Assembly: GCF_900455735.1 (NCBI RefSeq) | Contig: NZ_UAUI01000024.1 | Location: 186,001-250,000, forward strand | Reading direction: 5' to 3' | DNA from: Rhodococcus wratislaviensis | GTDB taxonomy: Bacteria; Actinomycetota; Actinomycetes; Mycobacteriales; Mycobacteriaceae | DNA length: 64,000 bases | In this document: positions 7,723-16,242 of the stretch, one piece after another | How the letters are laid out: each line of letters opens with the position of its first letter | How positions within the stretch are numbered: position 1 is the stretch's first letter | Made by a program: the position numbers and the translations under genes | Notes under the pieces: model-generated | The model's database searches: none | Told to the model about the DNA's origin: nothing | What the model saw: only the letters and a program-made list of their open reading frames with translations

Positions 7723-9150
7723 TCAGCGGGCCCGGTACGAACGCATCAGCACGACGTACAGTGCTGCGGAGACGATCAACCCGACCGGTAGTGACAGGTC
7801 CACGCCGCCGACCGCGTTCGCGACCGGACCGGTGTAGACCGGGGCGGCGACGCAGAGCGCGGCCGCGGCGATGCCGGTGAAGACGGCGACCGTTCCCGCC
7901 CAGTTGATCCCACCGCTGTACCAGTAGGGGCTGCTGCTGGTTTCGTCGCCGAGCCCGAGGCCGTCGTAGCGGTTGCGGCGCCACAGGACGTCGGCGACGT
8001 ACACGGCCATGACGGGACCCATCACGGTCACGACGAGCTGCATCATGTTGCTGACGGTGTCGAGGAAGTTGGAGACGAGCAGCGCGTACAGCGTCATGGC
8101 CACGCCCATCGAGCCGTCGAGGAGGACGCTGCGTGAGCGGCGCAGGCGCAGGCCGACCGATTGCAGGGCGAGTCCGGAGCTGTAGGCGGTCATCGCGTTG
8201 TTGGCGATCGTGCCGACGATGACGGCGAGCAGGAAGATCGGTGTGAACCACGCCGGGAGAATGGTCTCGAGTGCGATCTGCGGGTCGGCCATGTCGAGTC
8301 CGGTTCCGGCGAGTGCGCCGAGCGCGGTGAACAGCACGCTGGGGACGAACGCGCCGAGCGCCGTCCAGGCGGTGACCGAGACCGGTGAGGTGGTCGCAGG
8401 CAGGTAGCGGGCGAAGTCCGCGCTGTTGGTGTAGGACAGCGGAGCCGACGCCACAATCGACACACCCGCGGCCACCGTCGCCCACAGGCCGATTCCGTGG
8501 AGTGACTCCGCCGGCTGGTAAGCCCAGTCGGCGTTGCCGAGAACGTATCCGGCCATCACCACGAAGATCAGCGTCAGCACCAGGGCCAGCGGCTGGTAGA
8601 GCCGCACGATCGTGGCGTGCCCGTACACGCCGATGGCCAGCGTGACAGCGGCGATCGCCAGGATGATGACGACCTTGACGGGGGTGGTCGCGTCGATCCC
8701 GAACCGTTCGACGAGCCTGAAGGCCGTGTACGACGCGGCCGCCCAGTTCAGCGCCAGGTAGCAGACGCTGATGAACCAGCTGGTCACGAGAATGTTCACG
8801 CGGTTGCCGCGGATACCGAAGATCGCCCGGGTGATCACCTCGCTCGGCGTGCCCGACGCGGGTCCGCTGGCGGCGACGATCCCGGTGAGGATCGAGAACA
8901 GGTTGCCGACCACGATCACCGCGAGAGCCTGCCAGAAGGACAGGCCCATCAGGATCAGTGCGCCGCCGACGACCAGGGCCAGGTAGCTCACGTTGGGCGC
9001 CGCCCATACCGCGAACAGGTCCCGGGCGCGGCCGTGCCGCTCGCCGGCGGGGATGAAGTCGATGCCGTGCGTCTCCACCCGCCCGGCGCGATCGGCCGGC
9101 GGTGTTTCGCCGGGCGTCACCGCGCGCGGGTCTGCTTTTGTCGATGCCAT
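7723..9150 (-). CDS. NCS1-family nucleobase/cation symporter (cytosine/purine/hydantoin permease type)
   Basis: Integral membrane permease of 475 residues with about 12 helices. It resembles CodB/PucI-type carriers: PSEVITRAIFGIRGNRVN in the first helix-loop-helix region, NWAAASYTAF, SYTNSADFARYLP and the C-terminal WAGTVAVFTGIAAA. NCS1 carriers import nucleobases, hydantoins, allantoin, thiamine precursors or similar small N-heterocycles with Na+ or H+. The ATG at 9148-9150 has GGAGGA just upstream. It heads an operon with the C45 hydrolase, divergent from a LacI regulator whose candidate operators lie between them. The pairing suggests import and amide cleavage of an N-containing compound. 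Confidence 0.9.
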   Translation of the reverse strand: MASTKADPRAVTPGETPPADRAGRVETHGIDFIPAGERHGRARDLFAVWAAPNVSYLALVVGGALILMGLSFWQALAVIVVGNLFSILTGIVAASGPASGTPSEVITRAIFGIRGNRVNILVTSWFISVCYLALNWAAASYTAFRLVERFGIDATTPVKVVIILAIAAVTLAIGVYGHATIVRLYQPLALVLTLIFVVMAGYVLGNADWAYQPAESLHGIGLWATVAAGVSIVASAPLSYTNSADFARYLPATTSPVSVTAWTALGAFVPSVLFTALGALAGTGLDMADPQIALETILPAWFTPIFLLAVIVGTIANNAMTAYSSGLALQSVGLRLRRSRSVLLDGSMGVAMTLYALLVSNFLDTVSNMMQLVVTVMGPVMAVYVADVLWRRNRYDGLGLGDETSSSPYWYSGGINWAGTVAVFTGIAAAALCVAAPVYTGPVANAVGGVDLSLPVGLIVSAALYVVLMRSYRAR

Positions 9151-9222
9151 GGGGTCCTCCGGATAGATGAGCGCGGATGTGCGGCTGGTGGGCGCAATCG
9201 CCGATCTGGCGTGACCCCGGTC

Positions 9223-9251
9223 ACCGTACGGAACCAAATCGATTTGGACAA
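9223..9251 (-). promoter_or_regulatory. Putative promoter of the NCS1-C45 operon
   Basis: On the minus strand TTGTCC (9246-9251), a 17-base spacer and TACGGT (9223-9228). The palindrome at 9234-9247 fills the spacer. Confidence 0.55.
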
Positions 9252-9283
9252 GAGTGGGGTCAGCGAATTTGCAAATCGATTTG
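9234..9283. promoter_or_regulatory. Twin LacI-type operators
   Basis: CCAAATCGATTTGG at 9234-9247 is a perfect 14-bp palindrome; CAAATCGATTTG at 9272-9283 repeats its 12-bp core, 37 bp centre to centre. The first lies between the -35 and -10 of the permease promoter, the second touches the -35 of the lacI-type gene. The central CG step is typical of LacI-family operators. Confidence 0.8.
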
Positions 9284-9308
9284 GTGCAGGTCGAGCCGTT
9301 GGTAGCCT
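9281..9308 (+). promoter_or_regulatory. Putative promoter of the LacI-family gene (leaderless)
   Basis: TTGGTG (9281-9286), 16-base spacer, TAGCCT (9303-9308). The GTG start codon begins at 9315, six bases after the -10, so the mRNA would start at or next to the start codon; no Shine-Dalgarno sequence is present. Confidence 0.5.
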
Positions 9309-9314
9309 GAGTGC

Positions 9315-10334
9315 GTGACGGAGAAGCGATCGCGGCCCACCATCGCCGACGTGGCACGGCACGCGGGCGTGTCGACCACGACGGTGTCGCACACGTTCAG
9401 CGGCAAAGGCGTCGTCGCCACCGCGACGCGTGAGCGTGTCCGCTCGGCCGCCAAGTCCCTCGGCTACCGGCCGGACGTGGTGGCGAGGAGCCTGCGGAGC
9501 AACCGTCTCGGCGTGCTCGCCCTCGTGCTCCGGCCGCTCGAGACACTGGATTCGACTCTCCCGGCGGGCGTCGACTACTTCCTGCGGTTCGCGGGTTCGG
9601 CGGCTCTGGCCGCGATGGATTTCGGATACGGGCTCATGCTGGTGTCCGATCCGACGCGCGACGAGTCCCCGGCAGCCGCCCTCGCCTGCGACGGGTTCCT
9701 GATCACGGAACCCGTCACGAACGACCCCCTCATCGAGATGCTCCTCGGGGAAGGCGTGCCGTTCCTGTCCGTCGGCAGGGATCCGGCGAGGGCCGCCTAC
9801 GACGCGTGGCTCGACACCGACACCGAACTCATGACCGACCGAGTGCTGCGGCACCTCGCGGACGCGGGGGCGACGCGAGTGGCTCTCGTTACCGGAACCG
9901 ATCCCAATTCGTGGAACCTGGGCGCCGAGGCCGCGTACCGCGCGTGGGCAGCGAACCGTGGTCAGGACGCTCTGGTCGCCAGCCGGCCCGAGACCACCGG
10001 TGAGGCCGGCGGACGCGAAGCCGCGGACGAACTGTTCGACCGTAACGATTCACCCGACGCGGTGTACTGCCTCACCGGCCGCCACGCCGCCGGGGTGCTC
10101 GCGCGGGTCCGGGAACGAGGGCTCGACGTCCCCGGCGACGTGCAGATCGTCGGCGGCTCCGACTCGGAGCACACACGATCCGCCGTTCCCGCGATCACCT
10201 CGGTGGACCTACAGCCCGAACACCTCGCCCGCGTGGCCGTCACGATGCTGGTCAACCGCCTCGACAACTCTGACCGGCCAGTCCCACCGGGACACCTCCA
10301 CGGACGCCTCGTCGTGCGGGGATCCACCCGGTAG
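9315..10334 (+). CDS. LacI-family transcriptional regulator
   Basis: Repressor of 339 residues. The N-terminal helix-turn-helix reads TIADVARHAGVSTTTVSHTF (9-28), followed by the hinge region GYRPDVVARSLRSNR and a periplasmic-binding-protein-like effector domain (DGFLI, VGGSDSEHTRSAVPAITSVD). It is divergent from the NCS1 permease/C45 hydrolase operon, and two palindromic CAAATCGATTTG operators lie in the gap, so it very likely represses that operon and itself. The effector is probably the transported compound or its product. The GTG start appears to be leaderless. Confidence 0.9.
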   Translation: MTEKRSRPTIADVARHAGVSTTTVSHTFSGKGVVATATRERVRSAAKSLGYRPDVVARSLRSNRLGVLALVLRPLETLDSTLPAGVDYFLRFAGSAALAAMDFGYGLMLVSDPTRDESPAAALACDGFLITEPVTNDPLIEMLLGEGVPFLSVGRDPARAAYDAWLDTDTELMTDRVLRHLADAGATRVALVTGTDPNSWNLGAEAAYRAWAANRGQDALVASRPETTGEAGGREAADELFDRNDSPDAVYCLTGRHAAGVLARVRERGLDVPGDVQIVGGSDSEHTRSAVPAITSVDLQPEHLARVAVTMLVNRLDNSDRPVPPGHLHGRLVVRGSTR

Positions 10335-10486
10335 TCACGTCGACGACGGGTACCTCCGCCGTGCTGCTCGACGATATCCTCGGGAGGGCGCCGTCGAGAG
10401 GTGAGTCCACGGTTGTATCCGCGCTGGTCGCGCCGTCGGGACCAATGCGCCGGAACCACGATCCGACGGGGTGAGTAGACCGTCCG

Positions 10487-13400
10487 ATGGGTGAAGGTGA
10501 TCCGCTCGACACGCAGCGGTACCCGCCGTCCCCGGCTGCCGAACTCGGTAGATCTGGTTTCGCTGACGTTCAGGAGATCGGCCGCGGCGGTTTCGGCGTG
10601 GTCTACCGCTGCACGCAGGCGGAACTGGATCGCACGGTCGCGGTGAAGGTCCTCACCGTCGAGTTCGACGAGGAGAACCGGGCCCGATTCTTCCGGGAGC
10701 AGCAGGCGATGGGCCGGCTGACCGGGCACCCGAACATCGTCAACATTCTGCAGGTCGGTGCCACCGACAGCGGCCGTCCCTACACCGTCATGCCGTACCA
10801 CCCGCAAGATTCCCTCGATGTGCGGATCCGCCGACACGGTCCGCTGCCGTTGGGCCAGGCGTTGCGGCTCGGGGTGAAGATCGCAGGTGCACTGGAGTCG
10901 GCGCACCGACTGGGTGTCCTGCATCGCGACGTCAAACCCGCGAACATCCTGCTCACCGATTACGGCGAGCCCGAGTTGGCCGATTTCGGTATAGCGCACA
11001 TCAGCGGCGGCTTCGAGACCGCCACCGGTGCCGTCACCGGGTCGCCGGCGTACACCGCGCCGGAGGTGCTCGGGGGTGAACCGCCCAGTCCGGCAGCCGA
11101 TGTCTACGGCTTGGGCGCCACCCTGTTCAGTGCCCTCACCGGCCATGCCGCGTTCGAACGTCGCAGCGGCGAACAGCTCGTCGCCCAGTTCCTGCGGATC
11201 ACCACACAGGAGGTGCCCGATCTGCGTGAGCGGGGGCTCCCGGACGACGTGTCCGCGGTGATCGCCCGCGCGATGTCCCGCGTGCCCGATCAGCGACCGG
11301 CTACCGCCGCCGACTTCGGAGAGGAACTGCGAACCCTGCAACGTGCCCACGGCTTCCCGGTCGACGAGATGCCCCTACGAGCCGAACCCGACACACAGGG
11401 CAACGACCGGCGACCGGGTTCCGAAGTGCGACCGAGCGGCGCAGGTGCCTCCGCTCCCATCACGACGGGGAACCTTCCCCTGGAACTGACCAGCTTCGTC
11501 GGCCGCCGACACGAGCTCACCGAGGCGAAGAACCTCCTGACCGGGTCGCGCCTGGTGACGTTGACCGGGATCGGGGGTGTCGGGAAGACGCGGCTGGCGA
11601 TGCGGGTCGCGTCCGCCGTGCAGCGCGAGTACGCCGACGGTGTGCGGCTGGTCGAGTTGGGCGAACTGCGCGACGCGGTTTCACTGATCGACGCCGTCGC
11701 GGGCGCACTGGGAGTCCGGGACCACTCGACGAGGCCGCTGCGGGAGGTCCTGATCGAGTTCCTCGCCCCGCGAGAGGTGCTGTTGGTCCTCGACAACTGC
11801 GAGCACATCGTGGAGGCGGTCGCCGAACTCGCCGGCCCTCTGCTCCACACCTGTCCGCGGTTGCGGATTCTGGCCACCAGCCGCGAACCCCTCGGCATCG
11901 GCGGGGAGGCAGTGCTACGGGTCCCCCCGCTGGCCGTCCCCGATCCCGAACGGAAGCCCTCCTTGCGCGGGTTACCCAAATACGATGCGGTGACGTTGTT
12001 TACCGAACGCGCCAATGCCGCCGTTCCGGGGTTCGCGCTCACCGACGACAACGCAGCGGCGGTCGCGGGGATCTGCCACCGGCTCGACGGACTGCCGCTG
12101 CCGATCGAGTTGGCGGCGGCCCGGTTGCGGGCGATGTCACCCGAGCAGATCCTCGGTCGCCTCACCGACCGCTACACCCTGCTGACCCGCGGCAGCCGGG
12201 GTGCGCCGACGCGGCAACAGACGCTGCGGTTGTGCATCGACTGGAGTTTCGAGTTGTGCACCGCCGGTGAACAACTGGTGTGGGGACGGGTGGCGGTGTT
12301 CGCGGGAAGCTTCGAACTCGATGCCGCGGAGCGGGTGTGCGGCGCCGACCTCGACCCGGGCGAGTTGCTGGACACGCTGACGTCCTTGGTGGAGAAATCG
12401 ATTCTGATCCGGGAGGAGCACGGGTCGGTGGTGCGCTTCCGGATGCTCGAGACTCTCCGCGAATATGGCTACGAGAAACTCGAGCAGACCGGTGAGGCTG
12501 TGGCGTTTCGGCGCCGGCACCGGGACTGGTACGAGGCGTTGGCGCTGGATGCGGAGGCCGAGTGGATCAGTGCCCGCCAGCTCGACTGGATCGCCCGTCT
12601 GAAGCGGGAACAGCCGAATCTGCGGGAGGCCCTCGAATTCGGCATCGACGACGATCCCGCCGCCGGCCTGCGCACCGCCGCCGCACTCCGCTGGTTCTGG
12701 ACGTCGCAGGGCCTCTACAACGAGGGCCGGCGCTGGTTGGACCACCTGTTGGCCAGCTACCCCGTCGAACCGACCGTCGACCGGATCAAAGCGCTCTACT
12801 GCGCCAGCGTGATGGCCGACGTGCAGGGGGATCTCGAGTCCGGGGCCGCGCTCGTGGCGGAGGCGCGAACTCTCACCGCGCGCACGAGCGATCCGATGAT
12901 GCGCGCTCTCGTCGCCGACGCGGACGGCACGCTGGCCCTCTACAACGGTGATCTCGAACGGGCCCGCTCTCGCCTCGACACCGCGCTCGCAGAGTTCCGC
13001 GAACGGGGAGAACGCACACTCGAAACCAGTGCCCTCTACCTGTTGGGGACGACCCATGGACTGTCCGGTTCGACGGAGCAGGCTGTCGAAAGCCTCGAGC
13101 GTGTTCTCGCGATCACAGAGATGCACGGCGAGAAGGTGTATCGATCGCATTCGCTGTGGGCCCTGGGAATTGCGGTGTGGCAGCAGGGTGACGCCGATCG
13201 CGCGATCCGCCTTCTCGACCAATCGCTGGAGCTGACCCGGCAAGTGCACAGCCCCCGCTTCGCGGCAGCCTGCCTCGGAGCCCTGGCCTGGATCGCGTGC
13301 GAGCGGCGCGACGCCGCCCGAGCCGCAATGCTGATGGGAGCCGCGGAGGGATTGGCGCGGTCGGTGGGCAGTGCTGTGGTCATACATTCCAATCTTCTCG

Positions 13401-13753
13401 TATACCAGCAGAACTGCGACCAGGAAGCTCGGAAGCGGCTCGGAGGAGCGGTATTCGAGGAGGCCCACCGCAAGGGCCGAAGCCTGGATTTCGATGCGGC
13501 AATCGCCTACGCCCTCCACGAGCAACAGGCCGGCACCACCACGCGAGACGCCGACGCGTCGACGCGACTGACCAAGAGGGAACGCCAGGTCGCCGATCTG
13601 ATCGCCGAAGGCCTGACCAATCAGGCCATCGCCGACCGACTGGTGATCTCGCCGCGCACCGCACAAGGACACGTGGAGCACATCCTGGCGAAACTGGGCT
13701 TCACCTCCCGGACACAGGTCGCGGCCTGGGTCGTGGAGCAGGCGCACGACTAG
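10487..13753 (+). CDS. PknK-like Ser/Thr kinase - STAND ATPase - TPR - LuxR regulator
   Basis: Large regulatory protein of 1088 residues. Order of parts: Hanks-type kinase (glycine loop GRGGFGVVY 32-40, K54, HRDVKPANILL at 146-156, DFG 166-168, APE 191-193); a low-complexity linker (~290-330); a STAND/MalT-type NTPase (Walker A GIGGVGKT 361-368, Walker B VLLVLD 431-436, then an LATSREPLG sensor); a winged-helix and TPR-rich middle; and a C-terminal LuxR helix-turn-helix (about 1028-1088, LTKRERQVADLIAEGLTN). This is the architecture of mycobacterial PknK. It probably integrates a signal by phosphorylation and ATP-dependent oligomerisation to activate transcription. Target genes are unknown; neighbours (an MFS exporter, convergent) offer no firm clue. 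All catalytic residues look intact. Confidence 0.92.
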   Translation: MGEGDPLDTQRYPPSPAAELGRSGFADVQEIGRGGFGVVYRCTQAELDRTVAVKVLTVEFDEENRARFFREQQAMGRLTGHPNIVNILQVGATDSGRPYTVMPYHPQDSLDVRIRRHGPLPLGQALRLGVKIAGALESAHRLGVLHRDVKPANILLTDYGEPELADFGIAHISGGFETATGAVTGSPAYTAPEVLGGEPPSPAADVYGLGATLFSALTGHAAFERRSGEQLVAQFLRITTQEVPDLRERGLPDDVSAVIARAMSRVPDQRPATAADFGEELRTLQRAHGFPVDEMPLRAEPDTQGNDRRPGSEVRPSGAGASAPITTGNLPLELTSFVGRRHELTEAKNLLTGSRLVTLTGIGGVGKTRLAMRVASAVQREYADGVRLVELGELRDAVSLIDAVAGALGVRDHSTRPLREVLIEFLAPREVLLVLDNCEHIVEAVAELAGPLLHTCPRLRILATSREPLGIGGEAVLRVPPLAVPDPERKPSLRGLPKYDAVTLFTERANAAVPGFALTDDNAAAVAGICHRLDGLPLPIELAAARLRAMSPEQILGRLTDRYTLLTRGSRGAPTRQQTLRLCIDWSFELCTAGEQLVWGRVAVFAGSFELDAAERVCGADLDPGELLDTLTSLVEKSILIREEHGSVVRFRMLETLREYGYEKLEQTGEAVAFRRRHRDWYEALALDAEAEWISARQLDWIARLKREQPNLREALEFGIDDDPAAGLRTAAALRWFWTSQGLYNEGRRWLDHLLASYPVEPTVDRIKALYCASVMADVQGDLESGAALVAEARTLTARTSDPMMRALVADADGTLALYNGDLERARSRLDTALAEFRERGERTLETSALYLLGTTHGLSGSTEQAVESLERVLAITEMHGEKVYRSHSLWALGIAVWQQGDADRAIRLLDQSLELTRQVHSPRFAAACLGALAWIACERRDAARAAMLMGAAEGLARSVGSAVVIHSNLLVYQQNCDQEARKRLGGAVFEEAHRKGRSLDFDAAIAYALHEQQAGTTTRDADASTRLTKRERQVADLIAEGLTNQAIADRLVISPRTAQGHVEHILAKLGFTSRTQVAAWVVEQAHD

Positions 13754-14985
13754 GTAGTGGGCAGGGCCCGACTGTCGCGGTGTCTCAGACACGGTGCTGC
13801 GATGGCAGCGGCGATCAGGCAGGCAAGGGCGCCGAGGAGTAGTCCCGCGCGGCCGCCCCAGTGCTGACACACCCATCCGGCGATGGGCGCGCCTACCGCG
13901 GTAGATCCGATGAATGCCATTCCGAACAGGGCCATTACTCGTCCGCGTGTGGCCGGTGCGGCGGCGAGTTGCAGCGCGCTGTTGGTCGTGGAGGTGAAGG
14001 CGACGCTGCATGCTCCCACACAGGCCATGACTGCAAGCATGATCCACAGATTCGGGGCGAGGGCGGCGACGAGGAGGAGCGCACCGAAAGCGGTTGCTGT
14101 GAGCACGAGCGCCCGGGTTCCGGTGCGGCCCCAGGCTGCGACGGCGAGTCCGCTCACCACCGATCCCGCGCCCATCGCAGCGGTGATGAAGCCGTACGCG
14201 CCCGGCCCGGCGTCGAAGGTCTGGTCGGCGATGACGGGCAGGATTACCGGGAACTCGAGGGCGAAACAGCCGATCAGGGCCATCATGGTCAACGGTACGG
14301 CCAGCTGAGGGGAGCGTCGGACGTATGCGAGACCTTCGCGGAGCTGACCGCGAGCGCGGGCCGTCGGTGGTGAGGGGGTCAGCTGCGAGACGTCGAGGGC
14401 GAGAAGGGAGGCGACGACCGCCACGAAACTTGCTGCGTTGAGCAGGAAACACAGACCGACACCGCCTGCTGCGATGACGAGTCCGGCGGCGGCGGGCCCG
14501 ATCATCCGGGCCGTGGAGTTGAGCACCGATTGCAGGCTGACGGCGTTGCGGAGGTGATCGGCCCCGACCATCTCGAGCAGAAACGATTGGCGTGTGGGGT
14601 TTTCGAAGCACTGGTTCAGGCCGAGGACGAGGGCGAGAACGTAGACGTGCCAGAGCTGGACTGTTCCGGTGACGGTGAGAATACCCAGGATCAGTGCTTG
14701 CACGCCCATCAGTGCCTGCAGGGCAATCATCAGACGCCGCTTGTCCAGTCGATCGGCAACGACCCCGCCATACGGTGCGACGAGGAGCATGGGCACGGTC
14801 TGCAATGCCATCACCACGCCGATCGCGGTGGCGGAGTCGGTGAGCTCGAGGACGAGCCACGACTGGGCGACGGTTTGCATCCACTTGCCGGCTTGGGAAA
14901 TTGCCTGACCGGTGATGTAACGGCGAAAGTTGGTGCTGCGGAGGGACGCGAAGGTTTGCCGGCGGAGCCCGGAGAGGATGGTCAT
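13750..14985 (-). CDS. MFS transporter (EntS-like exporter, DHA3 type)
   Basis: Membrane protein of 411 residues with about 12 helices, similar to enterobactin exporter EntS and related efflux carriers: N-terminal LRSTNFRRYITGQAISQAGKWMQTVAQ... entry into TM1, motif A-like GGVVADRLDKRRL between TM2 and TM3, and NQCFENPTRQSFL. The start at the ATG at 14983-14985 is preferred over a longer reading to 15111, which would add an atypical charged leader and cross a hairpin. Its stop codon overlaps that of the convergent kinase gene in a CTAG at 13750-13753. The substrate is unknown. Confidence 0.88.
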   Translation of the reverse strand: MTILSGLRRQTFASLRSTNFRRYITGQAISQAGKWMQTVAQSWLVLELTDSATAIGVVMALQTVPMLLVAPYGGVVADRLDKRRLMIALQALMGVQALILGILTVTGTVQLWHVYVLALVLGLNQCFENPTRQSFLLEMVGADHLRNAVSLQSVLNSTARMIGPAAAGLVIAAGGVGLCFLLNAASFVAVVASLLALDVSQLTPSPPTARARGQLREGLAYVRRSPQLAVPLTMMALIGCFALEFPVILPVIADQTFDAGPGAYGFITAAMGAGSVVSGLAVAAWGRTGTRALVLTATAFGALLLVAALAPNLWIMLAVMACVGACSVAFTSTTNSALQLAAAPATRGRVMALFGMAFIGSTAVGAPIAGWVCQHWGGRAGLLLGALACLIAAAIAAPCLRHRDSRALPTT

Positions 14986-15060
14986 CGGCCCATCCCGGGG
15001 CGGGGTTCTGGTTCGTCGTTGCTCGTGGTGATCACCTCTGCTGAGGAAGTAGCGTGGAAA

Positions 15061-15110
15061 TGCGTGCCGTCCGCCGGATTTCGGCGGACATCGGCAGCGG
15101 ACGGCACGCA
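15061..15110 (-). terminator. Hairpin terminator at the end of the LigJ-type operon
   Basis: TGCGTGCCGTCCGC (15061-15074) pairs perfectly with GCGGACGGCACGCA (15097-15110), 14 pairs, 22-base loop. Leaving the hairpin on the minus strand the sequence continues TTTCC. It sits just after the last gene (15125) of the minus-strand operon. Confidence 0.65.
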
Positions 15111-15124
15111 CGTGGGGGCACGAC

Positions 15125-15346
15125 CTATATCAGCTCGATCACTGTGCCGACATCGTGCAGATTCTCGTCGGACGAATACCCGTCCGCCTCGAGGCCGTCG
15201 CGCGTAATGCGGGACAGCGCCATTCCCTCGGCCAGCGCGAAGGCAACCGGCGCGGCTGCAGCGGCAGATACGAGGGCAACGCATGCATCGAATACACGGC
15301 GTGCGATAACGATTGTGCCATCGCATCTTTGCCGAATTGCCATCAT
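15125..15346 (-). CDS. Small hypothetical protein
   Basis: Reading frame of 73 residues that I do not recognise. It begins 13 bases after the preceding amidohydrolase stop, with TCGGAGAAA just before the ATG, and ends ahead of a strong hairpin, so it is placed as the last gene of the operon. The middle is hydrophobic and alanine-rich (VALVSAAAAAPVAFALAEG), possibly one membrane-associated helix; the C-terminal third is acidic. Support is only positional (spacing, ribosome binding site, terminator). Confidence 0.5.
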   Translation of the reverse strand: MMAIRQRCDGTIVIARRVFDACVALVSAAAAAPVAFALAEGMALSRITRDGLEADGYSSDENLHDVGTVIELI

Positions 15347-15359
15347 TTTCTCCGAGACC

Positions 15360-16211
15360 CTATGTGGCCAGGCTGGGGTACAGCCGTCGCGCCGTGCCTG
15401 CGAAGATCTCCCGGCGTTCGGGCTCGGGCACTTCGGCCAGCACCTCCCGGGCGAGGGCGACGAGTTCGGGCAGCGACTGTTCCGCGGCAGGCAGGTTGGA
15501 GCCCCACGCGATCCGGTTCGCTCCGAACGCTGCGAGCACCGGATCGAGGAAACCGGCGGCCTTCGGGCCGGCGTCGTGGAGACGTTCGAGGTTGCGGTGG
15601 GTCAGCTTGAGGTGCAGGCCGGGATGGACGGCCAGCGCCGCCACCGCTTCGCCGGCGTCGGTGGGGGAGGCCGCGATGTCGGGGTAACCCATGTGGTCGA
15701 GCAGCACCCGGACCGAGGGGAACCGGCGCAGCAGCAGGTGCAGTTGCTCGGTCGCCGGCCCGAGTCGCATCTGCAGGCACACCGTCACGCCGAGCTGGGT
15801 GGCCTTGTCCCAGAAGGGATAGGTCTCCGGCGCGGCGAACCACTCGCCCTGGGTGGGAACCGTGCTGCCGCTGGTGAACAGCCGCACCCCGGAGAGGCCG
15901 CCGTCGCCGACTACCGCCTCGAGATTGTCGGCGGCGTCGGGCCGCAACGGGTCCACTGTGCCCACCGCGATGAACCGGTCCGGCCGCTGCGCCCTGCTGT
16001 CGAGCACATAGGAGTTGTCGTAGCCGTAGGCGGTGGTGGCCTGAACCAGCACGGCCTGGCTGATCCCGGCTTCGTCCATGCGCTCGGCCATGCCGTCCGC
16101 GGTGACCGGCCGGGTGGTGGCCCAGCTGGACTGCTTCCCACCGATCGGGGCCCGCGGGTAGCGGGTCACGTCGTCGGTGATGATGTGGCAATGGGTGTCG
16201 ACGATGTCCAT
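15360..16211 (-). CDS. Amidohydrolase of the 2-pyrone-4,6-dicarboxylate hydrolase (LigI, COG3618) type
   Basis: Metal-dependent TIM-barrel hydrolase of 283 residues. The first strand carries D5-T-H7-C-H9, and the later LDHMGYPD and WGSNLPAAE segments supply the conserved histidine and the end-of-barrel acidic region. Its family includes LigI, which opens 2-pyrone-4,6-dicarboxylate to oxalomesaconate, and assorted lactonases. The presence of a LigJ-like hydratase and an HpcH-type aldolase in the same operon makes a lactonase role attractive, but that is inference. The ATG at 16209-16211 has AAGG upstream; a GTG three codons earlier is an alternative. A paralogue lies at 23863-24744 in the divergent operon. 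Confidence 0.85.
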   Translation of the reverse strand: MDIVDTHCHIITDDVTRYPRAPIGGKQSSWATTRPVTADGMAERMDEAGISQAVLVQATTAYGYDNSYVLDSRAQRPDRFIAVGTVDPLRPDAADNLEAVVGDGGLSGVRLFTSGSTVPTQGEWFAAPETYPFWDKATQLGVTVCLQMRLGPATEQLHLLLRRFPSVRVLLDHMGYPDIAASPTDAGEAVAALAVHPGLHLKLTHRNLERLHDAGPKAAGFLDPVLAAFGANRIAWGSNLPAAEQSLPELVALAREVLAEVPEPERREIFAGTARRLYPSLAT

Positions 16212-16242
16212 GGTCTGCACCTTTCTCGGTTGGTGGGCCGGA

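Noticed and set aside
6554-9007. An 817-residue open frame on the minus strand
   Set aside because: The upstream two thirds overlap the NCS1 permease in a different frame with arginine-rich nonsense; only the C45 part from 7663 down is real.
12137-14884. A 915-residue minus-strand open frame under the kinase and MFS genes
   Set aside because: No recognisable domain, and two well-supported genes occupy both parts in other frames.
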